Part shown: piece by piece, positions 45,948-58,082 of the stretch
How the letters are laid out: each line of letters starts with the position of its first letter
Numbering within the stretch: position 1 is the stretch's first letter
Origin: Pandoraea fibrosis
GTDB lineage: Bacteria; Pseudomonadota; Gammaproteobacteria; Burkholderiales; Burkholderiaceae
Length of the DNA: 64,000 nt
Direction: 5' to 3'
Assembly (NCBI RefSeq): GCF_000807775.2
Contig: NZ_CP047385.1
Location: 5,456,001 to 5,520,000, forward strand
Translations under genes and position numbers: made by a program
The notes under the pieces: model-generated
The model's input: the letters and a program-made list of their open reading frames with translations, nothing else
Told to the model about the DNA's origin: nothing
Databases searched by the model: none

Positions 45948-46364
45948 TTACTTCGCCTTGCGGAACTTCTGGATCGCAGCGAGTTGAGCGATCGCTTCGG
46001 CCAGTTCGGCCTGGGCAGTCGCGTACTCGATGTTCGAATCCTTGTTCGTCAACGCTTCTTCGGCGCGGCGCTTGGCATCGGCAGCCTTCGCCTCGTCAAG
46101 ATCCTTGCCGCGAATGGCGGTGTCGGCGAGCACGGTGACCGTGCCCGGTTGCACTTCGAGAATGCCGCCGGCCACGAAGACGAAGTCCTCGTTACCTGCT
46201 TCGTCCTCGATTCGCACCGCGCCCGGCTTGATACGCGTGATCAGCGGCGTGTGGCCGGGCAGAATGCCCAGCTCGCCGGCTTCGCCGGGCAGCGCCACAA
46301 AGCGTGCCTTACCCGAGAAGATCTGCTCTTCCGCGCTGACGACGTCTACGTGAATGGTTGCCAT
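45948..46364 (-). CDS. atpC: ATP synthase epsilon subunit
   Basis: 138-aa F1 central-stalk subunit that couples rotation and inhibits ATP hydrolysis. It has an N-terminal beta-barrel ([32 protein letters not shown]) and C-terminal helical hairpin (about 88-138). It is the last gene of atpIBEFHAGDC, separated from atpD by a longer than usual 147-base gap. Confidence 0.97.
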   Translation of the reverse strand: MATIHVDVVSAEEQIFSGKARFVALPGEAGELGILPGHTPLITRIKPGAVRIEDEAGNEDFVFVAGGILEVQPGTVTVLADTAIRGKDLDEAKAADAKRRAEEALTNKDSNIEYATAQAELAEAIAQLAAIQKFRKAK

Positions 46365-46511
46365 AATCGCTCCCGTTGAGTGTGATGAAGCGGCAGGCGC
46401 GCCAGTCCGGACGTTGCCGTCCTCGCTCCGCTACCCCGCCCCGCAACAGTCACCTGCCGGCGTGCGGTGGCGTCTCTTGCGAGACCCCGCCGTCGCCCGG
46501 CACTCAACCGT
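46365..46511. other. Long atpD-atpC spacer with hairpin
   Basis: 147-base gap where many operons have a few tens of bases. It contains GTCTC-TTGC-GAGAC (46472-46485), a perfect five-base hairpin within a larger G/C-rich context, shortly downstream of the atpD stop. It may help set the lower epsilon:beta ratio through RNA processing (inference). Confidence 0.35.
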
Positions 46512-47921
<1,410 letters not shown>

Positions 47922-47964
47922 TCAAATTCATTTCGCCTTACGGCGCATCGGCCCGTGCCACCGC

Positions 47965-48852
47965 TTACACTGCGGCGGCGCCACCCACGATTTCGGACAG
48001 TTCCTTCGTAATCGCTGCTTGACGGCCCTTGTTGTAGACCATCTGCAATTCACCGATCACGGTCTTTGCATTGTCCGAAGCGGCCTTCATGGCCACCATG
48101 CGGGCGGACTGTTCCGACGCCATGTTCTCAGCGACTGCCTGATACACGACAGCTTCGACGTAACGCACCAGCAGGGCATCGACGACCGTCTTTGCATCCG
48201 GTTCGTAGATGTAGTCCCACGAATGCTGTGCCGGCACTGCGCTCGCGTCTTCCGACTCGCCCTCGAACTTCTCGGGCAGCGGCAGCAGTTGTTCGACCAC
48301 AGCTTCCTGCTTCATCGTGTTGACGAAGCGGTTATAAGCCAGGTACACGGCGTCGAGCTTGCCTTCGGCATACGCGTCGAGCTGAACCTTCACCACACCG
48401 ATCAGCTTGTCCAGGTGCGGCGTGTCGCCCAGTTGCACGGCATGCGAAACCACCTTGGCGCCGATACGGTTCAGGAAACCGAAACCCTTACCGCCGATGG
48501 CGGTGGCTTCGACCTTCAGACCTTGCGCTTCGATGGCCTTCAACTTGTTCACCACGGCACGCAGCACGTTGGTGTTCAAGCCGCCGCACAAGCCCTTGTC
48601 CGTCGTCACCACGATGACGCCGGCGGCTTTCGCGTCGGCATGCTTCACCATGAACGGGTGGTGGTATTCCGGATTCGCCTGGCCCATATGCGCGGCGATC
48701 TGGCGTACCTTGTCAGCGTACGGCCGGGCATGACGCATGCGTTCCTGCGCCTTGCGCATCTTCGACGCGGCCACCATTTCCATGGCCTTGGTGATCTTGC
48801 GCGTGTTTTGCACGCTCTTGATCTTGCCGCGAATTTCCTTCATTCCAGCCAT
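47965..48852 (-). CDS. atpG: ATP synthase gamma subunit
   Basis: 295-aa rotating shaft of F1. The N-terminal coiled coil has [25 protein letters not shown], and [12 protein letters not shown] marks the Rossmann-like core. The C-terminal helix carries [17 protein letters not shown] and ends with the short IVGGAAAV tail. It lies between atpA and atpD. Confidence 0.99.
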   Translation of the reverse strand: MAGMKEIRGKIKSVQNTRKITKAMEMVAASKMRKAQERMRHARPYADKVRQIAAHMGQANPEYHHPFMVKHADAKAAGVIVVTTDKGLCGGLNTNVLRAVVNKLKAIEAQGLKVEATAIGGKGFGFLNRIGAKVVSHAVQLGDTPHLDKLIGVVKVQLDAYAEGKLDAVYLAYNRFVNTMKQEAVVEQLLPLPEKFEGESEDASAVPAQHSWDYIYEPDAKTVVDALLVRYVEAVVYQAVAENMASEQSARMVAMKAASDNAKTVIGELQMVYNKGRQAAITKELSEIVGGAAAV

Positions 48853-48940
48853 TGCTTACTCCTTGTCTCGGCGCGACATTCGTTGTTGCCTGAACATCGC
48901 GCCTTCCCGGGTCCGTTGAATAGTTACCGATTCAACCGGA

Positions 48941-50482
48941 TTAGTAAGCGCCGGTCTTCTTGAAGTCCTTGATCGCAGCGTGCAGGGCGGCTTCGTCGTC
49001 CTTCGAGAGATCTTTGGTCTCTTCGATACGGCCGATGAGCGCGCCGTGGCTGGTCTTCAGAACTTCGCGCAGACCCTTTTCGAACGGCAGCACCTGAGCG
49101 ATTTCGAGGTCGTCCAGATAGCCGTTGTTGGCGGCGAACAGCGAAACAGCCAGCTCCCACACTTGCAGCGGCGCGAATTGCGGCTGCTTGAGCAGTTCCG
49201 TCACGCGGCGGCCGCGCTCGAGCTGCTTGCGGGTCGCTTCGTCCAGATCCGAGGCGAACTGCGCGAAGGCAGCCAGCTCACGATACTGTGCGAGGTCGGT
49301 ACGAATACCGCCCGACAACTTCTTGATGACCTTCGTCTGTGCTGCACCACCCACACGCGACACCGAGATACCGGCGTTAATTGCCGGGCGGATGCCTGCG
49401 TTGAAGAGGTCGGTTTCCAGGAAGATCTGGCCGTCGGTAATCGAGATCACGTTCGTCGGAACGAACGCGGTCACGTCGCCGGCTTGCGTTTCAATGATCG
49501 GCAGTGCCGTCAGCGAACCGCTTTGACCCTTGACGGCGCCGTTGGTGAACTTCTCGACGTACTCTTCCGAGACGCGAGCGGCACGCTCGAGCAGACGCGA
49601 GTGGAGATAGAACACGTCACCCGGGTAAGCTTCACGGCCCGGCGGGCGGCGCAGCAGCAGCGAGATCTGACGATAGGCCCAGGCTTGCTTGGTCAAGTCG
49701 TCATAAATGATCAGCGCGTCTTCGCCACGATCGCGGAAGTATTCGCCCATCGTGCAACCGGAGTACGGTGCGATGAACTGCATGGCGGCCGAATCCGAAG
49801 CGGTGGCGGTCACGATGATGGTGTATTCCATCGCGCCGTGCTCTTCGAGCTTGCGCACCACGTTCATGATCGACGACGCCTTCTGGCCGATCGCGACGTA
49901 GACGCAGGTCACGCCCTTGCCCTTCTGCGAAATGATCGTGTCGACAGCCACAGCGGTCTTACCCGTCTGACGGTCACCAATGATCAGCTCGCGCTGGCCA
50001 CGGCCGATCGGCACCATGGCGTCGATAGCCTTGGTACCGGTTTGCAGCGGCTGCGACACCGACTTACGCCAAATCACGCCCGGGGCGATCTTTTCGATAG
50101 CGTCGGTTTGCTTGGCGTTGATCGGACCCTTGCCGTCGATCGGCTGGCCCAGTGCGTCAACGACGCGGCCCTTCAGTTCCGGGCCGACCGGCACTTCCAG
50201 AATGCGGCCCGTGCACTTGACGGTGTCGCCTTCCGAGATGTGCTCGTACTCGCCCAGAATCACGGCGCCGACGGAGTCGCGCTCGAGGTTCAGTGCCAGA
50301 CCGAACGTATTGCCCGGGAATTCCAGCATTTCGCCCTGCATCACGTCCGACAGGCCATGGATACGGCAGATACCGTCGGTCACCGAAATCACGGTGCCTT
50401 CATTACGGACTTCGGCGCCGCTCTCGAGACCTTGAATCCGGCTCTTGATCAGTTCGCTGATTTCAGAGGGATTGAGTTGCAT
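48941..50482 (-). CDS. atpA: ATP synthase alpha subunit
   Basis: 513-aa non-catalytic nucleotide-binding F1 subunit. Walker A is [13 protein letters not shown] (about 169-181). The N-terminal [22 protein letters not shown] and the [28 protein letters not shown] region (present as [20 protein letters not shown]) are canonical. It lies 49 bases after atpH and 88 bases before atpG. Confidence 0.99.
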   Translation of the reverse strand: MQLNPSEISELIKSRIQGLESGAEVRNEGTVISVTDGICRIHGLSDVMQGEMLEFPGNTFGLALNLERDSVGAVILGEYEHISEGDTVKCTGRILEVPVGPELKGRVVDALGQPIDGKGPINAKQTDAIEKIAPGVIWRKSVSQPLQTGTKAIDAMVPIGRGQRELIIGDRQTGKTAVAVDTIISQKGKGVTCVYVAIGQKASSIMNVVRKLEEHGAMEYTIIVTATASDSAAMQFIAPYSGCTMGEYFRDRGEDALIIYDDLTKQAWAYRQISLLLRRPPGREAYPGDVFYLHSRLLERAARVSEEYVEKFTNGAVKGQSGSLTALPIIETQAGDVTAFVPTNVISITDGQIFLETDLFNAGIRPAINAGISVSRVGGAAQTKVIKKLSGGIRTDLAQYRELAAFAQFASDLDEATRKQLERGRRVTELLKQPQFAPLQVWELAVSLFAANNGYLDDLEIAQVLPFEKGLREVLKTSHGALIGRIEETKDLSKDDEAALHAAIKDFKKTGAY

Positions 50483-50531
50483 ATGTGCTCCTGATATTCA
50501 ATTCTTGCCGTCGCAGGCTATCGCGCCGGGC

Positions 50532-51062
50532 TCAGGCCGTCAGCGACGTCCGCATAGCTGCCAGGCGGGCGCGCACCGAAGTGTCCAGCACCTCGTCGCC
50601 AACCACCACACGCACGCCACCGATGAGCGACGGATCTACCGTCACGCTCGGGTTGAGCTTGCGGCCGAACTTGTGCTCGAGGCCCTTGACCAACGAGGTC
50701 AGTTGCTCACCTTCGAGCGGGAAGGCGCTTTCGATCGTGGCATCCGCCGAACCGGCGGCAGTGTTCTTCAACACTTCGAACTGTTCGGCGATTTCCGGCA
50801 TTGCGGCCAGACGGCCGTTCTCGACCACAGCGGCGACGAAGTTGCGCACTTCGGCGTCGGTCGATTTCACGGCTGCGCTCAGCACGTCGACGACTTGCGC
50901 CGGCGTGACTTTCGGATCGTCGGCCAGATTGGCCACTTCGGGCAGCGCCGCCACTTGCGCCAGTTCGCGCACCAGCTCCGACCAGCGATTCAGGTCGCCG
51001 GACTTGGCCACGCGGAACAACGCCTCGGCATACGGACGAGCGATGGTTGCGAGTTCGGCCAT
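50532..51062 (-). CDS. atpH: ATP synthase delta subunit
   Basis: 176-aa peripheral stalk subunit binding alpha and the b-subunit dimer. The N-terminal helical domain ([15 protein letters not shown]) and C-terminal [21 protein letters not shown] motif are the family marks. It starts 2 bases after the atpF stop. Confidence 0.97.
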   Translation of the reverse strand: MAELATIARPYAEALFRVAKSGDLNRWSELVRELAQVAALPEVANLADDPKVTPAQVVDVLSAAVKSTDAEVRNFVAAVVENGRLAAMPEIAEQFEVLKNTAAGSADATIESAFPLEGEQLTSLVKGLEHKFGRKLNPSVTVDPSLIGGVRVVVGDEVLDTSVRARLAAMRTSLTA

Positions 51063-51064
51063 GA

Positions 51065-51535
51065 TCAGAGCTCTGCCTTGAGTTGGTTCAGCAGGTCGGC
51101 GTGTGCCTTGGCGTCAACTTCACGCTTCAGGATCTGCTCGGCGCCCTTGACAGCCAGACCGGCAACTTCTTCGCGCAGCGTTTCACGGACCTTGACGGCC
51201 TGATTCTCGGCTTCGGCTTTGGCGTTGGCGATGATACGGGCGGCTTCGGCTTGCGCCTGGGCCTTGATCTCGTCGGCCACGGCCAGTGCGCGCTTCTCGG
51301 CGTCGGCAATACGCTTCGCGCCTTCGTCGCGGGCTTCCGCGAGGGCTTGCGTGGAGCGCTTGTTGGCGGCGTCGAGTTCAGCCTTGCCCTTATCGGCAGC
51401 AGCCAGACCGTCAGCGATTTTCTTCGCGCGTTCGTCGATAGCCTTGATCAGCGGCGGCCACACGAACTTCATCGTGAACCATGCCAGGATCAGAAACACG
51501 ACGGTTTGCGCGAACAGAGTTGCGTTTATGTTCAC
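51065..51535 (-). CDS. atpF: ATP synthase subunit b (GTG start)
   Basis: 156-aa peripheral stalk subunit with one N-terminal membrane helix ([18 protein letters not shown]) and a long charged coiled coil rich in Ala, Lys, Glu and Arg. The start is GTG at 51535 after an AGGAAA site; an ATG alternative is not found nearby. It follows atpE by 125 bases. Confidence 0.97.
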   Translation of the reverse strand: MNINATLFAQTVVFLILAWFTMKFVWPPLIKAIDERAKKIADGLAAADKGKAELDAANKRSTQALAEARDEGAKRIADAEKRALAVADEIKAQAQAEAARIIANAKAEAENQAVKVRETLREEVAGLAVKGAEQILKREVDAKAHADLLNQLKAEL

Positions 51536-51660
51536 GGTGTTTCCTTTCGGTGATGCGAGTCGATTGGCAAAACAGCGCGCCCCATTGTGCCTGCTGGCTT
51601 GGGCGCGCCGTTCATGTCCAGTTGGCCGCGCGGATCAATGCGCGACCGGCCGAAAGAAAC

Positions 51661-51942
<282 letters not shown>

Positions 51943-52012
51943 TTAGAGACTTGAAACTTTAAATTTGAAAAACTGAAAAACCGGGAAACCCTTAACTACC
52001 CGCAGCGACCGA

Positions 52013-52861
52013 TCAGTGATGGTCGTGCGCCTGACCGATATACACCAGCGTGAGCATCATCATGATGAACGCCTGGAGCAACACGATCAGGATGTGGAAA
52101 ATCGCCCATGCGGTGCCGGCAATGACGTGACCGACAAAACCCAGCACCGACGCATCTGCGCCAAAGCTCCAGATACCGCCCAGCAGAGCGATCAGCAGGA
52201 ACACCAGTTCGCCGGCGTACATATTGCCGAACAGTCGCATACCGAGCGACACGGTCTTGGCACAGAATTCGATGAGGTTGAGCAGCAGGTTCGGAATCCA
52301 CAGCAGGAAGTGGTTGCCGAACGGTGCGGTGAACAGCTCGTGCATGAAGCCGCCCGCGCCCTTGATCTTGAAGCTGTAGTACAGCATCAGGATGAGCACG
52401 CCGACAGCGATACCGAGCGTGCCGTTAAGATCGGCCGTCGGCACAATACGATGGTGCGTGATGATCGAACCCAGACCGACCCAACCGATCACCTTCGACG
52501 GCAGATCGACGGGCAGCAAGTCCAGCGAGTTCATGAGCGCGACCCAGACAAACACGGTCAACGCGAGGGGAGCGATGAAGGCACGATTGCCGTGCACGAT
52601 GCTCTTCGACTGGTCTTCCACCATCTCGACGAGCATTTCGACCGCAGCCTGGAAACGACCCGGTACACCCGACGTCGCTTTGCGGGCGGCCATCCACAGC
52701 ACGAAGCAGCCAAGAACGCCCATCGCGATCGACCAGAACATGGTGTCCCAGTTGATGATCGAAAAATCAACAATGCTAGTCTGCGTCGAGCTCGCGAGAT
52801 TTTGCAGGTGGTGCGAAATGTACTCCGACGGGTTCGGAGCGTGGCCGGCTTCTACTGACAT
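52013..52861 (-). CDS. atpB: ATP synthase subunit a
   Basis: 282-aa Fo stator channel with about six membrane segments. The essential Arg helix ([22 protein letters not shown]) and the C-terminal helices are intact. Start ATG 52861 ([19 protein letters not shown]) fits relatives; a GTG 33 bases upstream gives a longer hydrophobic N-terminus and cannot be excluded. Ends DHH. Confidence 0.96.
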   Translation of the reverse strand: MSVEAGHAPNPSEYISHHLQNLASSTQTSIVDFSIINWDTMFWSIAMGVLGCFVLWMAARKATSGVPGRFQAAVEMLVEMVEDQSKSIVHGNRAFIAPLALTVFVWVALMNSLDLLPVDLPSKVIGWVGLGSIITHHRIVPTADLNGTLGIAVGVLILMLYYSFKIKGAGGFMHELFTAPFGNHFLLWIPNLLLNLIEFCAKTVSLGMRLFGNMYAGELVFLLIALLGGIWSFGADASVLGFVGHVIAGTAWAIFHILIVLLQAFIMMMLTLVYIGQAHDHH

Positions 52862-52931
52862 AGCGATCAAACACCCAATTATGAAAATCCGCACACGGTA
52901 GCGTGTCGACGCGTGAGCGGTATTCTCACCG

Positions 52932-53435
52932 CTACTTCAGTACCATCGCCAGCCAATAAGCTTTCAGCGTCAGTACGAAGGTGACGAGGAACGCGACCCA
53001 GTGAATTCCTGGATAACCGAACGCTACCGCCGCCAACAACGCAATCGTCGTAACTACCTTGACCGCTTCTCCCATCACCAACGAGCTGACGGAGAGGCGA
53101 TCACCTGACATTCTTAACCGCAGCGCAAACAATGCGCCCGGTATCCATCCGATCATTCCGCCCAGCCATGCGGACACCGCCGCGTCTCGTGGCGATGCCG
53201 AGAGTAACCACCAGGCCAATGTCGCTATCAGCGACAGCAGTACCTGGGCTCCCACCACCCTGAATGGAGTCACACGGGATGCGCGCCCCACATCGGGACC
53301 GAACAGGCGCTCGGCCTGCGCACGCGTGAGCGGAACGATTGTTTCTTGCTCCTGCTCGTCGTCCCAAGCCTCTGTTGCTGCACGTGCCGGCGCTTGCGGT
53401 TTCGGTTCCAAGTTCGACCGTTTATCGTCGGTCAT
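52932..53435 (-). CDS. atpI: ATP synthase accessory protein AtpI
   Basis: 167-aa first gene of the atp operon. The N-terminal about 75 residues are soluble and acidic, then four membrane helices follow (about 80-100, 108-125, 133-148, 150-166). In other bacteria AtpI assists c-ring assembly or ion uptake. ATG 53435 has a GGAGGG site six bases upstream; the longer frame is discarded because it begins in the promoter. Confidence 0.9.
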   Translation of the reverse strand: MTDDKRSNLEPKPQAPARAATEAWDDEQEQETIVPLTRAQAERLFGPDVGRASRVTPFRVVGAQVLLSLIATLAWWLLSASPRDAAVSAWLGGMIGWIPGALFALRLRMSGDRLSVSSLVMGEAVKVVTTIALLAAVAFGYPGIHWVAFLVTFVLTLKAYWLAMVLK

Positions 53436-53499
53436 CTCGTACCCTCCCCGCCCGACTCGTGCAAAACGAATGGGCTCTTCAAGCAGATAAATCCGCGAG

Positions 53500-53529
53500 A
53501 TTTTACGGGACATTACGAACCCCAGTCAA
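53500..53529 (-). promoter_or_regulatory. Sigma-70 promoter of the atp operon
   Basis: Minus strand TTGACT (53529-53524), 18-base spacer, TAAAAT (53505-53500): 5 of 6 matches in each hexamer. It lies 65 bases before the atpI start codon in the 244-base gap behind the permease gene. Confidence 0.75.
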
Positions 53530-53679
53530 TCGAAACACACAACAAATTCGCCGAAATTGTGCAGTGCATGCTTCGATTTGGCGCCAACTCTCATGGAGCG
53601 CGATTTTGCTCATGGTGCAGCGCGGCATTCCTGACGAACGCTGCACGATCTCTGCACCTTGACGGGGTTAGGTGCGTGA

Positions 53680-54882
53680 TCATACCCACTTCAGGGCCAT
53701 AAACCCAAGGAAAAGTGCCACCAGATAAAACGGGACGGAAAGCCAATGAAAGTGCCACCAGATCTTTCCCGATTTCGCCATGCGCAATGCAATCAGGTTG
53801 GCCAACGAACCGATCGCCAGTCCGAAGCCGCCGACAGCCACCCCGTGGGCGAGTGCCGGCCAGTTGTGGCTGTACTCGGCGAGCAGAATCGCCGCAGGGA
53901 CATTGCTGATGAACTGCGACAGCACCGCGGCCCCTACGTAAGCCATCGCCGTGCCCGAGACATCCACGTGCCCCAGGGCGGCGCGCACTTCCGGCATGCC
54001 CGCCACGCCCCGGAGTACGACAAACATCAACACAAAGATCGCCAGCAACAGCCAGTCGATGCCAAGCACGGCATTGCGACGTGCGACCAGCAGCACCGCC
54101 GCCACGCCGGCGCAGGCCCATGCGGCATACCCATGGTCTGCGAGCACGACGAAGGCGACGAACAGCGCCAGAGCGATCCACAGCAGCGTCCAGCGCACGT
54201 CATGCCTCGGGCCTCGCCGCTGAAAATGCAACGCCCGCGAATCGAACGCCGCCGCGCACACCATCAACAGCACGGCCATGAGCGCAAGCGTGAGCGGCGT
54301 CATCATGAGAACGTAAGCGCCGAAGCCCATGCCGCTCTGTTGCCACAGGAAGAGGTTTTGCGGATTGCCAAGCGGCGTGAGACTCGACCCGGCATTGACG
54401 GCCAACGCCAGGAAGATGATCAGGCGTTCGATCCTCACGGGAGCAATCCGGGCGAGCGACTGTGCGAGCGGCACCACGGCAAAGAGGGCAACGTCGTTGG
54501 TGAGCAGCGTGGAGAGCGCTGCGGCAAACGTCACCATCAGCAACGCGAGACGCCGCTCCGTGCGAAACGCCCGCAACAACCGTTGCGCCAGCCAATCGAG
54601 AAAGCCGCTCTGATCGATGGCGCGCGTGAGCATCAACAATCCCGCAAGCGTGAGGATCGTGTGTCGATCGATGCGTCCGACGAGTTCGCCGACACTTGCG
54701 GGGCGAACCGCCTGCAGAACGACGAAGCCGGCGAGCAGGATCAGCAGCACGCTGTCGCCACGCACGCGCTCGTAGATCGCACGCAGCGCGTACCAGACGC
54801 GTGTCTTCGCAGGCACACCGTCCGGCGTCTGTGACGCCGCGGGCTTCGCCTGTCCTACCGGTTCACCGGTGGGTTCGTTCAC
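53680..54882 (-). CDS. ArsB/NhaD-like (SLC13-type) anion permease
   Basis: 400-aa polytopic membrane protein with about 10-12 hydrophobic segments. Two family signatures are visible: TNDVALFAVVPLA with AVNAGSSLTPLGNPQN in the first half and FISNVPAAILL with GSLANLIAL in the second, typical of the ion-transporter superfamily (arsenite, citrate/dicarboxylate, Na+/H+). The substrate is unknown; no ars genes are near. A hydrophilic N-terminal tail (about 1-40) precedes helix 1. The start is GTG at 54882, 24 bases after parB, so it is probably co-transcribed with parAB. Confidence 0.85.
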   Translation of the reverse strand: MNEPTGEPVGQAKPAASQTPDGVPAKTRVWYALRAIYERVRGDSVLLILLAGFVVLQAVRPASVGELVGRIDRHTILTLAGLLMLTRAIDQSGFLDWLAQRLLRAFRTERRLALLMVTFAAALSTLLTNDVALFAVVPLAQSLARIAPVRIERLIIFLALAVNAGSSLTPLGNPQNLFLWQQSGMGFGAYVLMMTPLTLALMAVLLMVCAAAFDSRALHFQRRGPRHDVRWTLLWIALALFVAFVVLADHGYAAWACAGVAAVLLVARRNAVLGIDWLLLAIFVLMFVVLRGVAGMPEVRAALGHVDVSGTAMAYVGAAVLSQFISNVPAAILLAEYSHNWPALAHGVAVGGFGLAIGSLANLIALRMAKSGKIWWHFHWLSVPFYLVALFLGFMALKWV

Positions 54883-54906
54883 GGAAAGATGATCAGGAGA
54901 CCGAAA

Positions 54907-55806
54907 TCACTCTGCGCGAATACGCGCGAGAATGCCGTCGAGCGCATCGAGACTGCCGAAATCGATCGTGAGTTGTCCGGCGCCTTTTCGGCCGACCTTG
55001 ATCTTGACGTTCGATGCGAGCAAGTCCGACAACTCTTCTTCGAGACGCGTCACATCGCGCCCCCCCTCTTCCGCCGAGCGACGGCGAATGCCGTCCCCCT
55101 GAGGCTTGAGCGATGCGTTGACGATTCGCTCCGTGTCGCGCACCGACAGGCGCTTGTTGATCACCTGATTGGCCAGCGTGATCTGCGTGGCGGCATCGAC
55201 GGCGAGCAGCGCACGCGCATGCCCCATGTCGAGATCGCCCGCCAGCAACATGGTCTGCACCGGCTGCGCGAGGTTGAGCAGTCGCAGCAGATTCGACACC
55301 GCACTGCGCGAACGGCCGAGCGATTCGGCCGCCTGCTCGTGGGTGTAATTGAACTCGCCCAGCAAACGCTGAATGCCCTGCGCTTCTTCCAGCGGATTCA
55401 GATCCTCGCGCTGGATGTTCTCGATGAGCGCCATGGCGGCGGCGGCTTCATCGGGCACATCGCGCACGAGCACGGGCACTTCGGACAGTCCGGCAATGCG
55501 TGCCGCACGGAAGCGGCGCTCGCCCGCGATAATTTCGTACTTCTCACCATCGACACGACGCACCAGAATCGGCTGCATCAGGCCCTGCGCGCGAATGCTC
55601 GCGGCGAGTTCCTGCAATGCGCCTTCATCCATGCGCGTGCGCGGTTGATACTTACCGGCCTGAAGACGCTCGAGCGACATCACCGACGGCGCGCCGTCGA
55701 CACCCGCTTCGGTCGCGCCGTTGTGGTTATCGGCGTGCGCGCCGAGCAGCGCTTCGAGGCCGCGGCCCAGGCCCTTTTTTTTCAGTGCGTTGGTCTTGGT
55801 CGCCAT
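54907..55806 (-). CDS. parB: Chromosome partition protein ParB
   Basis: 299-aa parS-binding CTPase. It has an N-terminal ParA-stimulating segment (KKKGLGRGLEALLG), a CTP-binding domain (QPRTRMD, then GERRFRAA, 95-102), a helix-turn-helix (THEQAAESLGRSRSAVSN, about 157-175) and a C-terminal dimerisation domain (KVGRKGAGQLTIDFGSLDALD region). Its target sites are in the same window: one within mnmG and eight at 60.1-61.6 kb. It is 27 bases after parA. Confidence 0.98.
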   Translation of the reverse strand: MATKTNALKKKGLGRGLEALLGAHADNHNGATEAGVDGAPSVMSLERLQAGKYQPRTRMDEGALQELAASIRAQGLMQPILVRRVDGEKYEIIAGERRFRAARIAGLSEVPVLVRDVPDEAAAAMALIENIQREDLNPLEEAQGIQRLLGEFNYTHEQAAESLGRSRSAVSNLLRLLNLAQPVQTMLLAGDLDMGHARALLAVDAATQITLANQVINKRLSVRDTERIVNASLKPQGDGIRRRSAEEGGRDVTRLEEELSDLLASNVKIKVGRKGAGQLTIDFGSLDALDGILARIRAE

Positions 55807-55833
55807 GACAATGCGTTCCTGCGCGATTGCGCC

Positions 55834-56604
55834 TTACATAGTTTGAATGCGCGCGATCATTTCCGCGCCGAATTGCAGATACGCTTTCGCACCGCGCGAC
55901 GCGGGATCGAAAACGACGCCCGGCATGCCGTAGCTCGGCGCTTCGGCGAGTCGCACATTGCGGGGGATGATCGCGTTGAAAACCTTGTCGCCGAAGTGCT
56001 CCTTGAGCTGCTCCGAGACTTGTTGCTGCAACGTGATGCGCGGATCGAACATCACGCGCAACAGCCCGATCACCTTCAGGTCGCGATTCAGATTCGCGTG
56101 CACCTGTTTGATCGTATTGACAAGATCCGACAGACCCTCCAGTGCGAAATACTCGCACTGCATCGGAATGATCACGCCGTGCGCCGCGCACAACCCGTTG
56201 AGAGTCAGCAGCGAAAGCGTCGGCGGGCAGTCGATGAGGACAAAGTCGTAGGCATCGTCGACTTTGGCAAGCGCTTGCTTGAGTCGCGTGTCGCGGTTCT
56301 CGAGCGAGACGAGCTCCACGTCCGCCCCGGCCAGTTCACGGTTGGCGGGCAGTACGTCGTAACTCCCCGACTCCGAACGCTGGCAGCTCGTTGCCACATC
56401 GGTACCGTCGACCAGGACTTCGTACACGCTCGTCTCGAGTGCGGCCTTGTCGATACCGCTGCCCATCGTCGCGTTGCCCTGAGGATCGAGGTCGACCAAC
56501 AAGACCCGCTGCCCGTGCGACGCCAGTCCGGCAGCGAGGTTCACCGTGGTGGTCGTCTTGCCGACGCCGCCCTTCTGATTGGCCACGCAGAAAATTTTCG
56601 CCAT
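55834..56604 (-). CDS. parA: Chromosome partition ATPase ParA
   Basis: 256-aa deviant-Walker ATPase. It has KGGVGKTTTTVN (11-22) at the N-terminus, DLDPQGNAT, and FVLIDCPPTLSLLTLN. The ATG at 56604 gives the standard start MAKIFCVANQ; a GGAGG lies 11 bases upstream, a little far. It forms the ATP-dependent gradient on the nucleoid that moves ParB-parS complexes. It is followed by parB. Confidence 0.98.
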   Translation of the reverse strand: MAKIFCVANQKGGVGKTTTTVNLAAGLASHGQRVLLVDLDPQGNATMGSGIDKAALETSVYEVLVDGTDVATSCQRSESGSYDVLPANRELAGADVELVSLENRDTRLKQALAKVDDAYDFVLIDCPPTLSLLTLNGLCAAHGVIIPMQCEYFALEGLSDLVNTIKQVHANLNRDLKVIGLLRVMFDPRITLQQQVSEQLKEHFGDKVFNAIIPRNVRLAEAPSYGMPGVVFDPASRGAKAYLQFGAEMIARIQTM

Positions 56605-56808
56605 GCCGATGTAGTCCTCCGAATGCTGCCGTGTTGATGCAATTGATGCAGATGATGCCGGGACGCAACCGGAAATTCGCACTCGCCGTACCGCTGGCGA
56701 CTGCCGGCTTGCTGCCTGCTGACCGATACATCCCGCAAATTCGATTTTCTGAGCAAAGCTCAGTTATTGCGCTTGCCGACCGGCGTCAGAAGCACCGGTG
56801 CGCTGTGC

Positions 56809-57393
56809 TCAGGGGGCGCTCGCCTTTTGGGGCGTCAACACCAGCTTGTCGGTGTCGTAGCCTTGCTTACGCAACTGGGCACGCATTTGATTCAATGCAT
56901 TTTCGTCGAGCGTCGGCGTGCGCGAGAGGATCCAGAGGTACTCACGGCTTGGCTCTCCGACAGCGGCAAACTGATAGTCACCGTCGAGCACGATAACCCA
57001 GTAGTTCGCCCAAAGCCAGGGAATCCAGCGCAACCAGTCGGGCGCAAAGGTGACTTTGAAGCGGGCCGTTCCCGTGCCCTGCCCGTCGGTGCGCGCCAGG
57101 CCGGCATCGCTGACCCAACTACCGTCTTCTTTACGGCACTTGTTCGTGACGTCGATCCTGCCATCCGCTCGCGCCACGTATTCTGCGGTCACGTCCGACA
57201 CACATTTTCGCTCGAAGAAATTCGGGTAGCGTGCTATTTCGTACCAGGTGCCGACGTAGCGATCCTTGTCGATCTTCTGCACCGGGCGAACTCGGGTCGT
57301 CAGTGACTCCTGCCCGGATTGTGCCCAGGCAACGGCTGCCACGACCGACAGGCCGACCATGGCGGCCCCCATCCAGCGCGTTACCGTATTCAT
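56809..57393 (-). CDS. Bacterial lipocalin (Blc-like), secreted form
   Basis: 194-aa lipocalin. A signal peptide (hydrophobic 9-23, AWA-Q) is followed by lipocalin motif 1 [14 protein letters not shown] (48-61) and the rest of the single barrel ([29 protein letters not shown]). Unlike E. coli Blc, no lipobox Cys follows the signal, so it should be periplasmic. It overlaps the rsmG stop by four bases and precedes parA by about 200 bases. Lipocalins bind lysophospholipids or other lipids; a link with partition is not expected. Confidence 0.92.
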   Translation of the reverse strand: MNTVTRWMGAAMVGLSVVAAVAWAQSGQESLTTRVRPVQKIDKDRYVGTWYEIARYPNFFERKCVSDVTAEYVARADGRIDVTNKCRKEDGSWVSDAGLARTDGQGTGTARFKVTFAPDWLRWIPWLWANYWVIVLDGDYQFAAVGEPSREYLWILSRTPTLDENALNQMRAQLRKQGYDTDKLVLTPQKASAP

Positions 57394-58070
57394 GCCGTCA
57401 CCTTCACGCGGAGCAGGTGACGCTCGGCGTCGAGAAACGGGACGGTCAACGGCAGACGCTCGACGAGTTCATAGCCGGCCGGCAACGTCAGTTCGCTCTC
57501 GGCCGCCACGCCCTTCATGGCCCAGAAACTGCCGTCGGGAGCGAGCAGATTGCGCGCCAGAGTGACGAAATCGGACAATTCAGCGAAAGCACGCGAGACG
57601 ATCGCGTCGAACGGTGCCGGCACTTCCTTACCGACGACAAGCGACTCGACGCGCCCGGTCACGACCGTCAGATTGGTGAGTTTGAAGGTCGCACGCGCCT
57701 GCGTGAGGAACGCGGTCTTCTTGTGAACGATGTCATTGACCGTCACCTGCCAGTCCGGGCGCACCATGGCGAGCACTACGCCGGGCAGCCCGCCGCCTGA
57801 GCCCACGTCAAGTACACGTGAAATTGGCTCATGATCGAGACGCGGCAGTATCGAGAGGGAATCGAGCAGATGCTTGACGACCATCTGCCGCGGATCGCGG
57901 ATCGAGGTCATCTGGAGCGAGGCGTTCCATTTGGCCAGCAGCGCCTGAAACTCCAGCAGACGGGCCTGCTGCTCAGCATCGATGGACAAGCCCAGTTGCC
58001 GGATGCCGTCGGCCAATAGCGTCGCCAGGTCGTTGCCGCCGCCGGCGGCAGTCCTTCGCGGATCAGTCAT
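57390..58070 (-). CDS. rsmG: 16S rRNA m7G527 methyltransferase RsmG (GidB)
   Basis: 226-aa SAM-dependent methyltransferase of 16S rRNA G527. It has [29 protein letters not shown], the SAM motif [12 protein letters not shown] and VVTGRVE. It lies 12 bases after mnmG and overlaps the lipocalin by four. Loss in other bacteria gives low-level streptomycin resistance. Confidence 0.97.
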   Translation of the reverse strand: MTDPRRTAAGGGNDLATLLADGIRQLGLSIDAEQQARLLEFQALLAKWNASLQMTSIRDPRQMVVKHLLDSLSILPRLDHEPISRVLDVGSGGGLPGVVLAMVRPDWQVTVNDIVHKKTAFLTQARATFKLTNLTVVTGRVESLVVGKEVPAPFDAIVSRAFAELSDFVTLARNLLAPDGSFWAMKGVAAESELTLPAGYELVERLPLTVPFLDAERHLLRVKVTA

Positions 58071-58082
58071 GAGGTCTCCGCG

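Noticed and set aside
56749..56763. CTGAGC-AAA-GCTCAG hairpin between lipocalin and parA as a terminator
   Set aside because: No T run follows on the transcribed strand; too short to assign a role with confidence.
57811..57826. Extra parS-like site in rsmG (TACACGTGAAATT)
   Set aside because: Only the right half matches; about six differences from the 16-base consensus.
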